A stretch of DNA of 23,370 nucleotides, taken from an uncultured Chloroflexota bacterium (GTDB lineage: Bacteria > Chloroflexota > Anaerolineae > Aggregatilineales > Phototrophicaceae). This document shows, one piece after another, positions 6,996 to 13,911 of this stretch. Within the stretch, counting starts at the first letter, position 1, and each line of letters begins with the position of its first letter. The DNA is taken from assembly GCA_903904765.1 (NCBI GenBank), contig CAIVEA010000797.1, positions 1 through 23,370 on the forward strand. The letters run 5' to 3'. Below the pieces are notes generated by a model, which did not search any database, was not told the origin of the DNA, and saw only the letters and a program-made list of their open reading frames with translations. The position numbers were made by a program, and so were the translations under genes.

Positions 6996-7054
6996 AATCA
7001 CCCTCATCCCTCGCCCCTTTTTCAAGGATAGGATTTATAGGGGCGAGGGTGATT
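6996..7054. repeat. Mini-element A with ACCCTC-type inverted ends
   Basis: AATCACCCTC followed by GCCCC on the left is mirrored by GGGGCGAGGGTGATT on the right (7040-7054). The left arm carries seven extra bases. The element is 59 bases long, non-coding, and just past the isomerase-like gene, for which it could also act as a transcript-end hairpin. Elements at 12834-12921 and 19354-19420 have related ends. Confidence 0.5.
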
Positions 7055-7101
7055 TCGTAACGTGGCCGTGTTGTCCCTACAAAAAGCGGGGAAGGGTACA
7101 A

Positions 7102-7121
7102 GGACACGACGCAAGGCGTGT
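7102..7121. repeat. Second copy of the GGACACGACGCA hairpin repeat
   Basis: GGACACGACGCA, then CGTGT, forms a short ACACG/CGTGT hairpin. The first 12 bases are identical to 3196-3207. A related scrap, CCGTGTTGTCCCTACA, lies just upstream near 7066-7082, so this gap seems to hold remnants of a palindromic interspersed repeat. It may end transcription of the translin-family gene. Confidence 0.4.
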
Positions 7122-7136
7122 ACTCCCGAAAATAGT

Positions 7137-7760
7137 CTATTCCGCCCGTTTGAGCGCCGCCTGTAACCGCTGCTGTTGCACAGTGGTCGTCAGGTCGCCG
7201 CGTGTGCGCTCCAGCACGCCGCGCACGATGTCGGTTTGCCGCCGTAGTCCGCCGGTGATCGCATCCGGGAAGTCGAACGTCACCAACTGGTCGTAGACAT
7301 CATCCATCCACTCCAGCAGGCGTTCGGCCTCGGTCACGCTGCCATCCTCGCGGCGCAGAATGTCAAGGATGAAGCGCCGCAGTTCGGTGGCGGCCTCCGC
7401 CAGTCCATTCAGATAGGTGGCGGATTCCACGCCCAGTTCTTCGGGTGTGGGCAGGATGTCGCCGCGCACCATCGCCCGCGTACAGAAGGCCTCTACCACT
7501 TCTTTCAGCGCGTCCTGCGTGTAGCCGGCCTGCGCCAGATCGGGATAGGCACGCAGTCCGGCGCACAGTTCGTCGGCGCGGGTGCGGGCTGCGGAGAGCT
7601 TTTCGTCCGCTTTGTCCCATTCGTGGCGGTGAATGGCGCGGATGCCCTCCGCACAGAAGCGAATGAGTTCCCGCGAACGGTTGATGGCCTCATCACGGGC
7701 GGTGTTCCGCGCCAGAAAATCGGTGCGAATATGGTCGCTGATGGCGGTCAGATTACTCAT
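7137..7760 (-). CDS. Translin-family nucleic-acid-binding protein
   Basis: A 207-residue, all-helical, acidic protein without membrane segments. The C-terminal third, from REDGSVTEAERLLEWM through FDFPDAITGGLRR to VLERTRGDLT, is the hallmark of the translin family (COG2178-type RNA/DNA-binding proteins, common in archaea and eukaryotes and rarer in bacteria). The eukaryotic relatives form octamers with TRAX and act as single-strand RNA/DNA binders and an endoribonuclease. Whether this protein cleaves RNA cannot be said. I chose ATG 7760 (MSNLTAISDH): GGAGGAG lies before it inside the upstream gene. It overlaps the DUF3467 gene by eight bases, so the two are translationally coupled. An upstream start at 7808 would add basic non-family sequence. 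Confidence 0.8.
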   Translation of the reverse strand: MSNLTAISDHIRTDFLARNTARDEAINRSRELIRFCAEGIRAIHRHEWDKADEKLSAARTRADELCAGLRAYPDLAQAGYTQDALKEVVEAFCTRAMVRGDILPTPEELGVESATYLNGLAEAATELRRFILDILRREDGSVTEAERLLEWMDDVYDQLVTFDFPDAITGGLRRQTDIVRGVLERTRGDLTTTVQQQRLQAALKRAE

Positions 7761-8118
7761 GGGGCGGCTCCTCCTCCGGCGGTTTGGGAGTATCTTCGGG
7801 GCGCACACTGCCGAAAAGCTGATCGGCCAGCGAAGCCGGTTGCGGCGGCAGGTTGATCGTCCCTTGTACAGCCTCGAAGCGTTCCAGATTGGTTTGGAGC
7901 GCCTGCAAAAACATCTTGGCGTTGGCGGGGGTCATCACCACCCGCGATTGCACCCGCGCACGCGGGTCGTTGGGCATGATCTGGACGAAATCCATCACAA
8001 TCTCGCTCTGCGTCTGGCTGATGACCACGCCGTTGGCATAAGAAGCATTCAGATTGGAGGGCAGTTCAAACTGAATCCGGCGCTGGCCTGCCGGATTGGG
8101 ATTGCCGGGCGTTTGCAT
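7753..8118 (-). CDS. DUF3467 domain protein
   Basis: A 121-residue soluble protein of family DUF3467. The family pattern is clear: NASYANGVVISQTQSEIVMDFVQIMP, then SRVVMTPANAKMFLQALQTNLERFE. The last 30 residues are Pro/Glu-rich and probably disordered. No biochemical function is established for the family as far as I know. The start has AAGGAG about eight bases upstream. The gene is first of a two-gene unit with the translin-family gene, and the two stop/start sites overlap (ATGAGTAA). The neighbouring secreted LysM gene is separated from it by a terminator, so the pair is probably transcribed from the short gap 8119-8148, or by read-through. Confidence 0.85.
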   Translation of the reverse strand: MQTPGNPNPAGQRRIQFELPSNLNASYANGVVISQTQSEIVMDFVQIMPNDPRARVQSRVVMTPANAKMFLQALQTNLERFEAVQGTINLPPQPASLADQLFGSVRPEDTPKPPEEEPPHE

Positions 8119-8148
8119 GGTGGAACTCCTTGCAAGGGGTAAAACAGA

Positions 8149-8176
8149 AATCCCCCTGCGCTAGGACAGGGGGATT
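8149..8176 (-). terminator. Intrinsic terminator of the LysM/SH3b gene
   Basis: AATCCCCCTG and CAGGGGGATT form a perfect 10-bp stem with an eight-base loop. On the minus strand it is followed by TCTGTTTTACC. It lies 21 bases after the LysM gene stop and 30 bases before the DUF3467 start. Confidence 0.85.
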
Positions 8177-8197
8177 CTGAATGGATAGCCAAGAGCG

Positions 8198-9115
8198 TTA
8201 GGCCACGCGCAGCGTCTGTCCGGCCTTGATCGCATTCGGGTTGGCGAGGCTGTTGAGTGCCGTTAGGTTGACGATGGTGGTGCCAAAACGCTGAGCGATG
8301 CTGAACAGGGTGTCGCCGCGCTGCACCGTGTAGTAACGCGGCTGCACAACCGTGGTGGTGGTGGTCGTGGTGGTCGTGCCCGCAGCGGGGATGACCAACC
8401 GCTGCCCACTGTAGATCACATTGGCGTTATACAGGCTGTTAGCGGCGGCGATGGCGCTCCATGTTGTGCCATACTTCGCCGCGATGATCGCTAGCGTTTC
8501 GCCTGCCGCCACCACATGAATGCGGCTGCCCGTGCTGCCCGTATTGCCAGTGGCGGGTGTAGTCACGCTCACACCGTAGGTAATCAGGATTTGCTGACCA
8601 GTATAGATGCGGTTGGCATTGCTGATGCCGTTGGAGGCCATGAGCGAAGCGACAGTCGTACCATACTTAGAGGCGATTCCCGCCAGTGTGTCACCCGCAC
8701 GCACGGTATACACCTGCTGCCCGACTGCGCTGTTGCCGGGGGGCGGAACGACCTGCGCGGGTGGCGGGGTGGCGGGGGTGATGTAGGTGACGGGGAGCAA
8801 GCCGAGGTCGGCATAGGTACGCAGGTAAATCGAGTTCACCCAGCCGACGACATTGCTGGCGGTACGCACCTGCACCCATGTGCCTTTGTCCGCCCGTCCA
8901 ACGAGCGTGATCGTGCCGTTATAAGCCACTTTGGTGAGTATGGCGAAGGATACGCTGGGGCCGGAACGCACATTCAAATTGCCGGTATTCACAGCCGCCA
9001 CCGAACCAGCCTGCGCCGATACGCGCAGAGCAGGCGCGAAAGCGCCGGAAATCAGCACAACCAGTAGGGCGAAAGTGAGCGAACGCAACCAGTTGGGCAG
9101 GGTTTGGGGCGACAT
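8198..9115 (-). CDS. Secreted SH3b and triple-LysM protein
   Basis: An exported cell-wall-binding protein of 305 residues. A signal peptide runs to about residue 36 (hydrophobic core LTFALLVVLISGAF, cleavage likely after SAQA). An SH3b domain follows (about 40-105: NLNVRSGPSVSFAILTKV, WVQVRT, GWVNSIYL). Three LysM repeats follow at about 137-180, 199-243 and 262-305, each with the (Y/H)xVxxGxTL start and a final GQ(Q/R/T)L. Linkers are Pro-rich, and a run of about nine Thr separates the second and third LysM. LysM domains bind peptidoglycan or related GlcNAc polymers. No catalytic domain is present, so it is probably a binding or structural protein, or an adaptor. It is a single-gene unit with its own promoter and terminator. 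Confidence 0.92.
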   Translation of the reverse strand: MSPQTLPNWLRSLTFALLVVLISGAFAPALRVSAQAGSVAAVNTGNLNVRSGPSVSFAILTKVAYNGTITLVGRADKGTWVQVRTASNVVGWVNSIYLRTYADLGLLPVTYITPATPPPAQVVPPPGNSAVGQQVYTVRAGDTLAGIASKYGTTVASLMASNGISNANRIYTGQQILITYGVSVTTPATGNTGSTGSRIHVVAAGETLAIIAAKYGTTWSAIAAANSLYNANVIYSGQRLVIPAAGTTTTTTTTTVVQPRYYTVQRGDTLFSIAQRFGTTIVNLTALNSLANPNAIKAGQTLRVA

Positions 9116-9116
9116 G

Positions 9117-9147
9117 GTTCAAACATCCTGTGGCAATATTTTTGAAC
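9117..9147 (-). promoter_or_regulatory. Inverted repeat enclosing the ribosome site of the LysM/SH3b gene
   Basis: In the leader RNA, GTTCAAA (minus strand, 9141-9147) can pair perfectly with TTTGAAC (9117-9123). The 17-base loop contains the ribosome site AGGA, and the right arm ends one base before the ATG. Such a hairpin could limit translation. This is visible pairing only, with no known regulator. Confidence 0.4.
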
Positions 9148-9162
9148 GGTTTGCTTTAGTCC

Positions 9163-9191
9163 ATCATACCGCCCTCGCGGTAAACGCGCAA
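9163..9191 (-). promoter_or_regulatory. Promoter of the LysM/SH3b gene
   Basis: On the minus strand TTGCGC and TATGAT lie 17 bases apart. The -10 is one mismatch from consensus and the -35 matches in three of six. The predicted start near 9156 gives a leader of about 40 bases. Confidence 0.6.
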
Positions 9192-9230
9192 TTTGTTGTT
9201 ACGAATAACAGCGAGGCCAGAGAATCAAAC

Positions 9231-9255
9231 AGGGGCATGTGCAGCACACGCCCCT
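9231..9255 (-). terminator. Terminator of the FHA gene
   Basis: AGGGGCATGTG and CACACGCCCCT form an 11-bp stem with one mismatch and a three-base loop, 29 bases after the FHA gene stop. On the minus strand it is followed by GTTTGATTCTC, a moderately T-rich tail. Confidence 0.65.
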
Positions 9256-9284
9256 GTCGCGGTTTGTCGCTGCGTGTTACGTAC

Positions 9285-10082
9285 TCAACTGCATGTAACC
9301 GTCCAGCCGACGGCGCGAATGATGTCCGAGATGATGGGCAGGCTGTTGTACAGGCATAGGCTATCCACCAGCACAAAGCCGATCACGGTGAAGCAGCAGC
9401 ACATCAGCGCCAGCCCCACACAGCCGATCAGAATCCAGCGCGTCATGTTGCGCGGTTCATCCTCGCGGACGGCATACGGGTCATAGTCGTAACCTGCGGG
9501 CGGCGGCTGCGGCGCATAGCCACCGGGCGTTTGCTGTGGCTGTGCGCCCGGTTGCTGACCGTAAGGCGCAATCGGCAGTTGCGGCGCGGGTTGCTGCTGC
9601 GGCTGAGCATAGGGCGAGTACGGTTGCTGTACCTGCGGTTGTGCAGGCGATTGCGGGCTGTAGTCGTAGGGCTGCTGTGCAACAGGCGCGGGCGACGGCT
9701 GACGGGCGGCGGGGTTGGCGGTGGTGGGCATCATTTCTGGCGGCGTACCCGTGCCGGGAGCCATGCCGGGGCGCAGCGCCTCGTAACCCAACGTCACCGT
9801 CTCACCGAGGCTGATGAGGTCGCCATGCACCAGCGGTTTCGCACCTGTCAGGCGCTGACTGTTGATGAATGTGCCGTTGGTGGATTGCTTGTCTTCAATC
9901 GTATAGCCGCCAGCGCTGCGTGTCAGCCGGACATGAATACGGCTCACTTCGGGATCATTGATCGTGATCTCGTTGGTGATGTCTCGACCGATGTTCATCA
10001 CATCTTTGTTGAGATCAAACACCTGATTTGGCTGCGGGCCGCGCCGGACGACCAAGCGATAGACCTCGTTGCCCTGTTGCAT
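9285..10082 (-). CDS. FHA-domain protein with C-terminal membrane segment
   Basis: A 265-residue protein. The N-terminal FHA domain (about 8-100) binds phosphothreonine. It keeps the conserved residues: Gly32-Arg33 in MNIGRD, Ser47 and His50 in VSRIH, and Asn69-Gly70 in STNGTFI. Next comes a Pro/Gln/Tyr-rich low-complexity stretch (about 105-205), and then a single hydrophobic segment (about 218-243, with three adjacent Cys) and a short tail ending in VTCS. There is no signal peptide, so the FHA domain should face the cytoplasm, anchored by its C-terminus. FHA proteins normally partner with Ser/Thr kinases, but none is encoded in this window. The start has AAGGGA about seven bases upstream. 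A TATAAT promoter and a terminator frame it as a single-gene unit. Confidence 0.9.
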   Translation of the reverse strand: MQQGNEVYRLVVRRGPQPNQVFDLNKDVMNIGRDITNEITINDPEVSRIHVRLTRSAGGYTIEDKQSTNGTFINSQRLTGAKPLVHGDLISLGETVTLGYEALRPGMAPGTGTPPEMMPTTANPAARQPSPAPVAQQPYDYSPQSPAQPQVQQPYSPYAQPQQQPAPQLPIAPYGQQPGAQPQQTPGGYAPQPPPAGYDYDPYAVREDEPRNMTRWILIGCVGLALMCCCFTVIGFVLVDSLCLYNSLPIISDIIRAVGWTVTCS

Positions 10083-10125
10083 GAGCGTCCCTTCCTAACC
10101 ATATACGCAAAAGAGAATGACGTGC

Positions 10126-10155
10126 ATTATAACCATTCCCGCAAGGGTAGAGCAA
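10126..10155 (-). promoter_or_regulatory. Promoter of the FHA gene
   Basis: A perfect TATAAT on the minus strand (10126-10131) with TTGCTC 18 bases upstream (10150-10155). Transcription would start near 10119, about 37 bases before the start codon. Confidence 0.65.
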
Positions 10156-10231
10156 ACCTCAGTTGGCGGCGGTAGGGTGAGCGCCTTGCGGTCGGTGGCT
10201 AGAGCGCCACGCCAGCCCTCATTTGCCCTTC

Positions 10232-10993
10232 TTAGGTCACGTTTTCTAGCAAATACACGAAAGCTGCCGCGAACAACGACGGCCACCAGTCCTTCAGGAC
10301 GGGCGTACCTTCGTAAGGGAACTCCCGCGCCACGCGGAAGTGAATCTGCCGCGCCCACCAGTGGAAGTCCGCCCGTGTCCAGAAACGCAGGTGCTCGCCC
10401 GGCGTGACCACCCATTGTAACGGAAAGCGTCCCATTAGCAGGCGCAGGCGGTGCTGGTGATAACCCGTGTTGGGGATGGATACCAGAATGCCCTTGCGGA
10501 CGAAGGGGCGCAGGCTGTTCAGCAGGCTTTCGGGGTCGGGCAAATGCTCGATGATCTCTGAGAGAATGATGTAGTCGAAGGGCGCATCCAGCGTTTCGCT
10601 GATCGGGCGGTTGATGTCCGCAAGGCGCACATCCAGCCCGTGAGCGCGGCAGTATTCGACGGCTTTGGGCGACACATCCAGCCCCACTGCCGTAATGCGC
10701 TTGCGCTCCAGAATGTACAGCAGCAACGCCCCATCCCCCACGCCCAGATCGAGGACACGATCGCCATCCGCCAGCACATCGGTAAAGACCTGCGCCCGCC
10801 GCCGCCGCCACGGGGACAGGATGCCCAAGCCGGCTTGCGCCTTGTTATCCCAGTAGGTGTCGTAATCTACCACGCCCACCTGCGCCGTTTCGGGGTAGGC
10901 GAACAGGCGGCGCAACTGCCGCCAGCGGTTGGCCGCCCATAGATACGGGACGCGCAGGGGACTCTTGAGGAAACCGTCTTTGAGGGCGCGCAT
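10232..10993 (-). CDS. Class I SAM-dependent methyltransferase, MetW-like
   Basis: A 253-residue Rossmann-fold methyltransferase. Motif I is VLDLGVGDG (80-88), followed by AVGLDVSPKAVEYC for the acidic ribose-binding position, DVRLADIN, and FDYIILSEIIEHLPDPESLL (motif IV region). The order and wording are close to the MetW family, including LVSIPNTGYHQHRLRLL and EHLRFWTRADF. Canonical MetW is about 200 residues; the extra N-terminal 50 residues here are basic and aromatic. MetW normally works with MetX, which is absent here, so methionine synthesis is not implied; a lipid, sugar or glycan substrate is equally possible. The start codon shares one base with the map stop (TGATG), so the two genes are coupled. 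Confidence 0.85.
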   Translation of the reverse strand: MRALKDGFLKSPLRVPYLWAANRWRQLRRLFAYPETAQVGVVDYDTYWDNKAQAGLGILSPWRRRRAQVFTDVLADGDRVLDLGVGDGALLLYILERKRITAVGLDVSPKAVEYCRAHGLDVRLADINRPISETLDAPFDYIILSEIIEHLPDPESLLNSLRPFVRKGILVSIPNTGYHQHRLRLLMGRFPLQWVVTPGEHLRFWTRADFHWWARQIHFRVAREFPYEGTPVLKDWWPSLFAAAFVYLLENVT

Positions 10994-11742
10994 CAGTCAT
11001 TCACCGCCGTGACCAGAATCGGCTTGCCGCGTGTGATGATGACCGTATGCTCGAACTGCGCCGCCGGACTGCCGTCGGTTGTCCGCAGCGTCCAGCCGTC
11101 TTTCTCGGTATAGATGCGGTTGGACTTGACCGACACGAACGGCTCGATGGTCAGCACCAGCCCTTCGGTCAGCGGTTGGCTGGCGCGGCGGGTGTAGAAG
11201 CCGGGGACTGACGGCGGCTCGTGCAGTTTGCGCCCCACGCCATGACCGGGCAAATCCTTGATGACGCGAAAGTTGTAGTGCGCGACGACGGATTCCATCG
11301 CCCGTCCGATGTCGCTGATGGGACGGTCTGCCACCGCCGCCGCGATGCCTTTTTCCAGTGCTTCCTGCGCGCAACGCATCAGGCGCTCTTTCACTGCACT
11401 CACGGGCGCAACCGCTACCGTGCCACCCGTATCCGCAAAGTAGCCATCCAGTTCTGCCGATACATCCACATTGACCAGATCGCCCACTTGCACCACCCGT
11501 TTGCCGGGGATGCCATGCGCGGCCTCGTCATTGATGCTGATACAGGTTGTGCCGGGGAATTTGTAGGTGACGATGGGTGCAGAACGCGCCCCTTCCCGTG
11601 CCAAAAACTCCGCGCCAATCGCGTCCAGTTCGCCGGTGGTGATGCCCGGACGCACAGCAGCCTGCATCAGCTTGAGCGCCCGCCCGACCACGCGCCCGAT
11701 ACGCAGCAGCCCCTTCATATCGGCTTCGGATTCAATCGTCAT
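10993..11742 (-). CDS. map: Methionine aminopeptidase, type I
   Basis: Removes the initiator methionine from new proteins in the cytoplasm. The 249-residue length is typical for type I. All five metal ligands are present and correctly spaced compared with the E. coli enzyme: Asp93 (NVDVSAELDG), Asp104 (FADTGG), His167 (GHGVGRKLHEPP), Glu200 (LTIEPF) and Glu231 (QFEHTVI). Each lies four positions before its E. coli counterpart. There is no N-terminal zinc-finger or SH3 extension. It lies between the isoaspartyl peptidase gene (43 bases upstream) and the methyltransferase gene (overlapping), so it is probably transcribed with them. The start ATG 11742 has a weak purine-rich site upstream (GGAGGACGC). 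Confidence 0.95.
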   Translation of the reverse strand: MTIESEADMKGLLRIGRVVGRALKLMQAAVRPGITTGELDAIGAEFLAREGARSAPIVTYKFPGTTCISINDEAAHGIPGKRVVQVGDLVNVDVSAELDGYFADTGGTVAVAPVSAVKERLMRCAQEALEKGIAAAVADRPISDIGRAMESVVAHYNFRVIKDLPGHGVGRKLHEPPSVPGFYTRRASQPLTEGLVLTIEPFVSVKSNRIYTEKDGWTLRTTDGSPAAQFEHTVIITRGKPILVTAVND

Positions 11743-11785
11743 GGTGTCGCGTCCTCCGTTGGTATAGGTGGCCTGTGGTTCGTGT

Positions 11786-12709
11786 TTACTCGAAGTGCAT
11801 GTCGGCGGTGCAGCGCATGGCGGTGTGAATTTGCCCGTCCGCCGTCAGCCACGCAATCGGCATAGCTTTGGTGGTGTGCGCCGCGCCGATGCGCCCATCC
11901 GCGCCGATCAAAATCAGGCCGGCATCCGGGTCAGGGATGCGCTCGTTCAGGTAGGCAATGGCGGAACGTGCCGCCTCCCGCGCAGGCGCACCCGCATCTA
12001 CTGCGTCCACCGCCCGCTTGCACAAGAAGTAGCGCATGATATTTTCGCCCACGCCCGTCGCGCTGGCCGCACCCGCAGGGTCAGCATAGCCACCCGCGCC
12101 GAACAGCGGCGAGTCGCCCACGCGCCCTTTGGGTTTGTCGTGCGTGCCGCCCGTCGAGGTGGCCGCTGCCACCCGTCCAGTGGTATCCCGCGCCACCGCA
12201 CCCACCGTGCCTGTGCCGTGTGCGCCGGGTTTGTGGTCTGCAATATGGCGCTTGCGGAAATCTGCCAATTCGCCATCCGAGATCAGTTCCACATTGGCGA
12301 TGATGGGCATCCCCAAGCGCGCCGCCAGTTGGTCAGCGCCTTCGCCCACGAAGAAGCAGTGGTTGGTCTTTTCCAGCACACCCCGCGCTAAGGTGATGGC
12401 ATGGCGCACGCGGCGCACGCCTGCTACTGCACCGAAGCGCGTATGTTCGCCATCGGCGAGGATGGCATCCATCTCCACTTCGCCCCATGCGTTGAGGAAG
12501 CTACCATAGCCAGCATCGAACAGCGGGTCATCTTCCAGAATGCAGGTGGCCGCTTCTACTGCATCGAGGGCAGAACCGCCCCCGCGCAGCGCCGCAGCAC
12601 CCGCTTCGGCTGCCGTGTGCATACTCCGCAGCACTGCCGCCTCGTCAAAACCCGTCCATTCACCTGCGCCACCGTGTACAATCAGGCGGGGAATAAGCGC
12701 ATCGCTCAT
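11786..12709 (-). CDS. Isoaspartyl peptidase / L-asparaginase (plant type, Ntn hydrolase)
   Basis: An N-terminal-nucleophile hydrolase of family T2 that splits beta-aspartyl dipeptides and often L-asparagine. The precursor of 307 residues cleaves itself into alpha and beta chains. The likely nucleophile is Thr168 in HGTGTVGAVA, and the beta chain begins there. Other family features are IVHGGAGEW at the N-terminus, ALDAVEAATCILEDDPLFDAGYGS and the Gly-rich GVGENIMRYF. I chose ATG 12709 (MSDALIPRLIVHGGAG) because AGGA lies upstream and an earlier in-frame start at 12841 would place Cys-rich unrelated sequence in front and run through a TACAAT promoter-like site. It is first in a three-gene cluster with map and the methyltransferase, suggesting protein repair and maturation. 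It could act as asparaginase or isoaspartyl peptidase, or both. Confidence 0.93.
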   Translation of the reverse strand: MSDALIPRLIVHGGAGEWTGFDEAAVLRSMHTAAEAGAAALRGGGSALDAVEAATCILEDDPLFDAGYGSFLNAWGEVEMDAILADGEHTRFGAVAGVRRVRHAITLARGVLEKTNHCFFVGEGADQLAARLGMPIIANVELISDGELADFRKRHIADHKPGAHGTGTVGAVARDTTGRVAAATSTGGTHDKPKGRVGDSPLFGAGGYADPAGAASATGVGENIMRYFLCKRAVDAVDAGAPAREAARSAIAYLNERIPDPDAGLILIGADGRIGAAHTTKAMPIAWLTADGQIHTAMRCTADMHFE

Positions 12710-12762
12710 GTTATCGTCCTGTTGGTAGCCCCCGCGCCGAAAGTGTGGCAGGGCGAATGTAG

Positions 12763-12768
12763 ATTGTA
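12763..12768 (-). promoter_or_regulatory. Possible -10 box for the isoaspartyl peptidase cluster
   Basis: TACAAT on the minus strand, about 54 bases before the start codon at 12709. The -35 region (TTACGT, 18 bases away) is weak. Its position supports starting translation at 12709. Confidence 0.4.
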
Positions 12769-12805
12769 TCAAACGCGCTGCACAGCACGTAAGGCCAGAG
12801 CAAGG

Positions 12806-12824
12806 GCAGGTGGTTTTCACTGGT
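12806..12824. repeat. Left copy of a perfect 19-bp direct repeat
   Basis: GCAGGTGGTTTTCACTGGT occurs here and again at 12923-12941 in the same orientation, 117 bases apart. The two copies flank mini-element B. Confidence 0.85.
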
Positions 12825-12833
12825 GTAGGGCTT

Positions 12834-12921
12834 ACCCTCATCCCCCATCTCCTTTCTCGCTCAGGGCGAAGGGGTGATTAAAGTCCCTCGCCATGAGGGA
12901 GAGGGACTACAGGGTGAGGGT
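12834..12921. repeat. Mini-element B with ACCCTCA inverted ends
   Basis: Begins ACCCTCATCCC and ends GGGTGAGGGT, whose reverse complement is ACCCTCACCC, so the ends match in 9 of 10 bases. Internally GTCCCTC (12890s) pairs with GAGGGAC (about 12901-12907). The 88-base element is non-coding and lies between divergent genes. It resembles elements A and C. Confidence 0.6.
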
Positions 12922-12922
12922 T

Positions 12923-12941
12923 GCAGGTGGTTTTCACTGGT
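12923..12941. repeat. Right copy of the 19-bp direct repeat
   Basis: Identical to 12806-12824. It ends 32 bases before the glycosyltransferase start codon. Confidence 0.85.
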
Positions 12942-12973
12942 ATTGGGGACTGATCTGGAAAGAGGGAACGCGC

Positions 12974-13897
12974 ATGGTGGATGTTTCGATCATCATCGTC
13001 AACTGGAATACCCGCGAGCTGCTGGCGAAGTGCTTGCGCTGCGTGCAGGACACGGTGAAGAAAGTCAGCTACGACGTGTACGTGGTGGATAACGCCTCGT
13101 CCGATGGCAGCCCGGAGATGGTGCGGGCGGATTTTCCGGCGGTGAAGCTGATCGCCAACACGGATAACGTGGGTTTTGCCCGCGCCAACAATCAGGCGAT
13201 GAAGGTGTGTGAAGGCCGCTATGTGCTGCTGCTGAACAGCGATGCGTTCGTCAAAGCGGATGCGATTGACTACACGGTGGCTTTCATGGACTCGCACCCG
13301 GACGCGGGCATGGTGGGCTGCAAACTGCTGTACGAAGATGGACGCTTGCAACCGTCGTGCGCCCGCTTCCCCACGCTGGGCAGCGAAGTGACGATTGCGC
13401 TGGGGCTAGATAAGCTGTTCCCGCGCAGCGCCTTCTTCGGACGCTACCTGATGACCGACTGGGATTATGGAGACACGCGCCCGGTAGAAGTCATCATGGG
13501 CGCGTATATGCTGGCGCGGTCATCGGTCATCCAGAAAGTGGGAATGCTGGACGAGTCGTTCTTCATGTATTCGGAAGAAGTGGACTGGTGTTACCGTTTT
13601 CAGGCGGCGGGCTGGAAGGTGTACTTCACGCCGGATGTGGAAACGGTGCATCTGTGGGGCGGCAGCAGCAAGGCGGTGAAGGTGGAGACACTCATCCGGC
13701 TATACAAGGCGCGGGTGCAGTTCTTCCGCAAGCACTACGGGGCGCTGACGGCGCGGTTGTATAAAGGTGTGCTGGTGTTCAACGCGCTGCTGCGGGTGGT
13801 GCCGGGGGCGGTGTATTACCTGTCGCGGGGCACGCCGGAAGCGCGGCAGAAGCACTATGCGTTCCGCCAACTGCTGCGGGCGATCCCCGGTTTTTGA
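12974..13897 (+). CDS. Family 2 glycosyltransferase
   Basis: A 307-residue cytoplasmic or membrane-associated GT-A fold enzyme that transfers a sugar from a nucleotide donor, most like rhamnosyl- or related transferases used in surface polysaccharide or glycolipid assembly. The N-terminus VDVSIIIVNWNTRELL and VYVVDNASSDGS bind the nucleotide. LLNSDAFV is the DxD-equivalent. GYML-type MGAYMLARSSVIQKVGMLDE, FFMYSEEVDWCYRFQAAGW (acceptor/catalytic Glu-Asp region) and YFTPDVETVHLWGGSS follow in the family order. The last 60 residues are basic and contain a weakly hydrophobic stretch that may touch the membrane. I chose ATG 12974 because GAGGG lies seven bases upstream; an earlier ATG at 12893 would translate part of mini-element B. 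It converges with DUF4926 across 14 bases. Confidence 0.92.
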   Translation: MVDVSIIIVNWNTRELLAKCLRCVQDTVKKVSYDVYVVDNASSDGSPEMVRADFPAVKLIANTDNVGFARANNQAMKVCEGRYVLLLNSDAFVKADAIDYTVAFMDSHPDAGMVGCKLLYEDGRLQPSCARFPTLGSEVTIALGLDKLFPRSAFFGRYLMTDWDYGDTRPVEVIMGAYMLARSSVIQKVGMLDESFFMYSEEVDWCYRFQAAGWKVYFTPDVETVHLWGGSSKAVKVETLIRLYKARVQFFRKHYGALTARLYKGVLVFNALLRVVPGAVYYLSRGTPEARQKHYAFRQLLRAIPGF

Positions 13898-13911
13898 GGG
13901 ACGCAAATCGC

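Noticed and set aside
5360..10082. A phage or genomic island in the left half of the window
   Set aside because: No integrase, transposase, att-like repeat or composition break was seen. The genes are housekeeping or ordinary envelope genes.
12893..12973. An extended N-terminus for the family 2 glycosyltransferase
   Set aside because: The extra 27 codons come from the tail of mini-element B and the 19-bp repeat, and lack family similarity.
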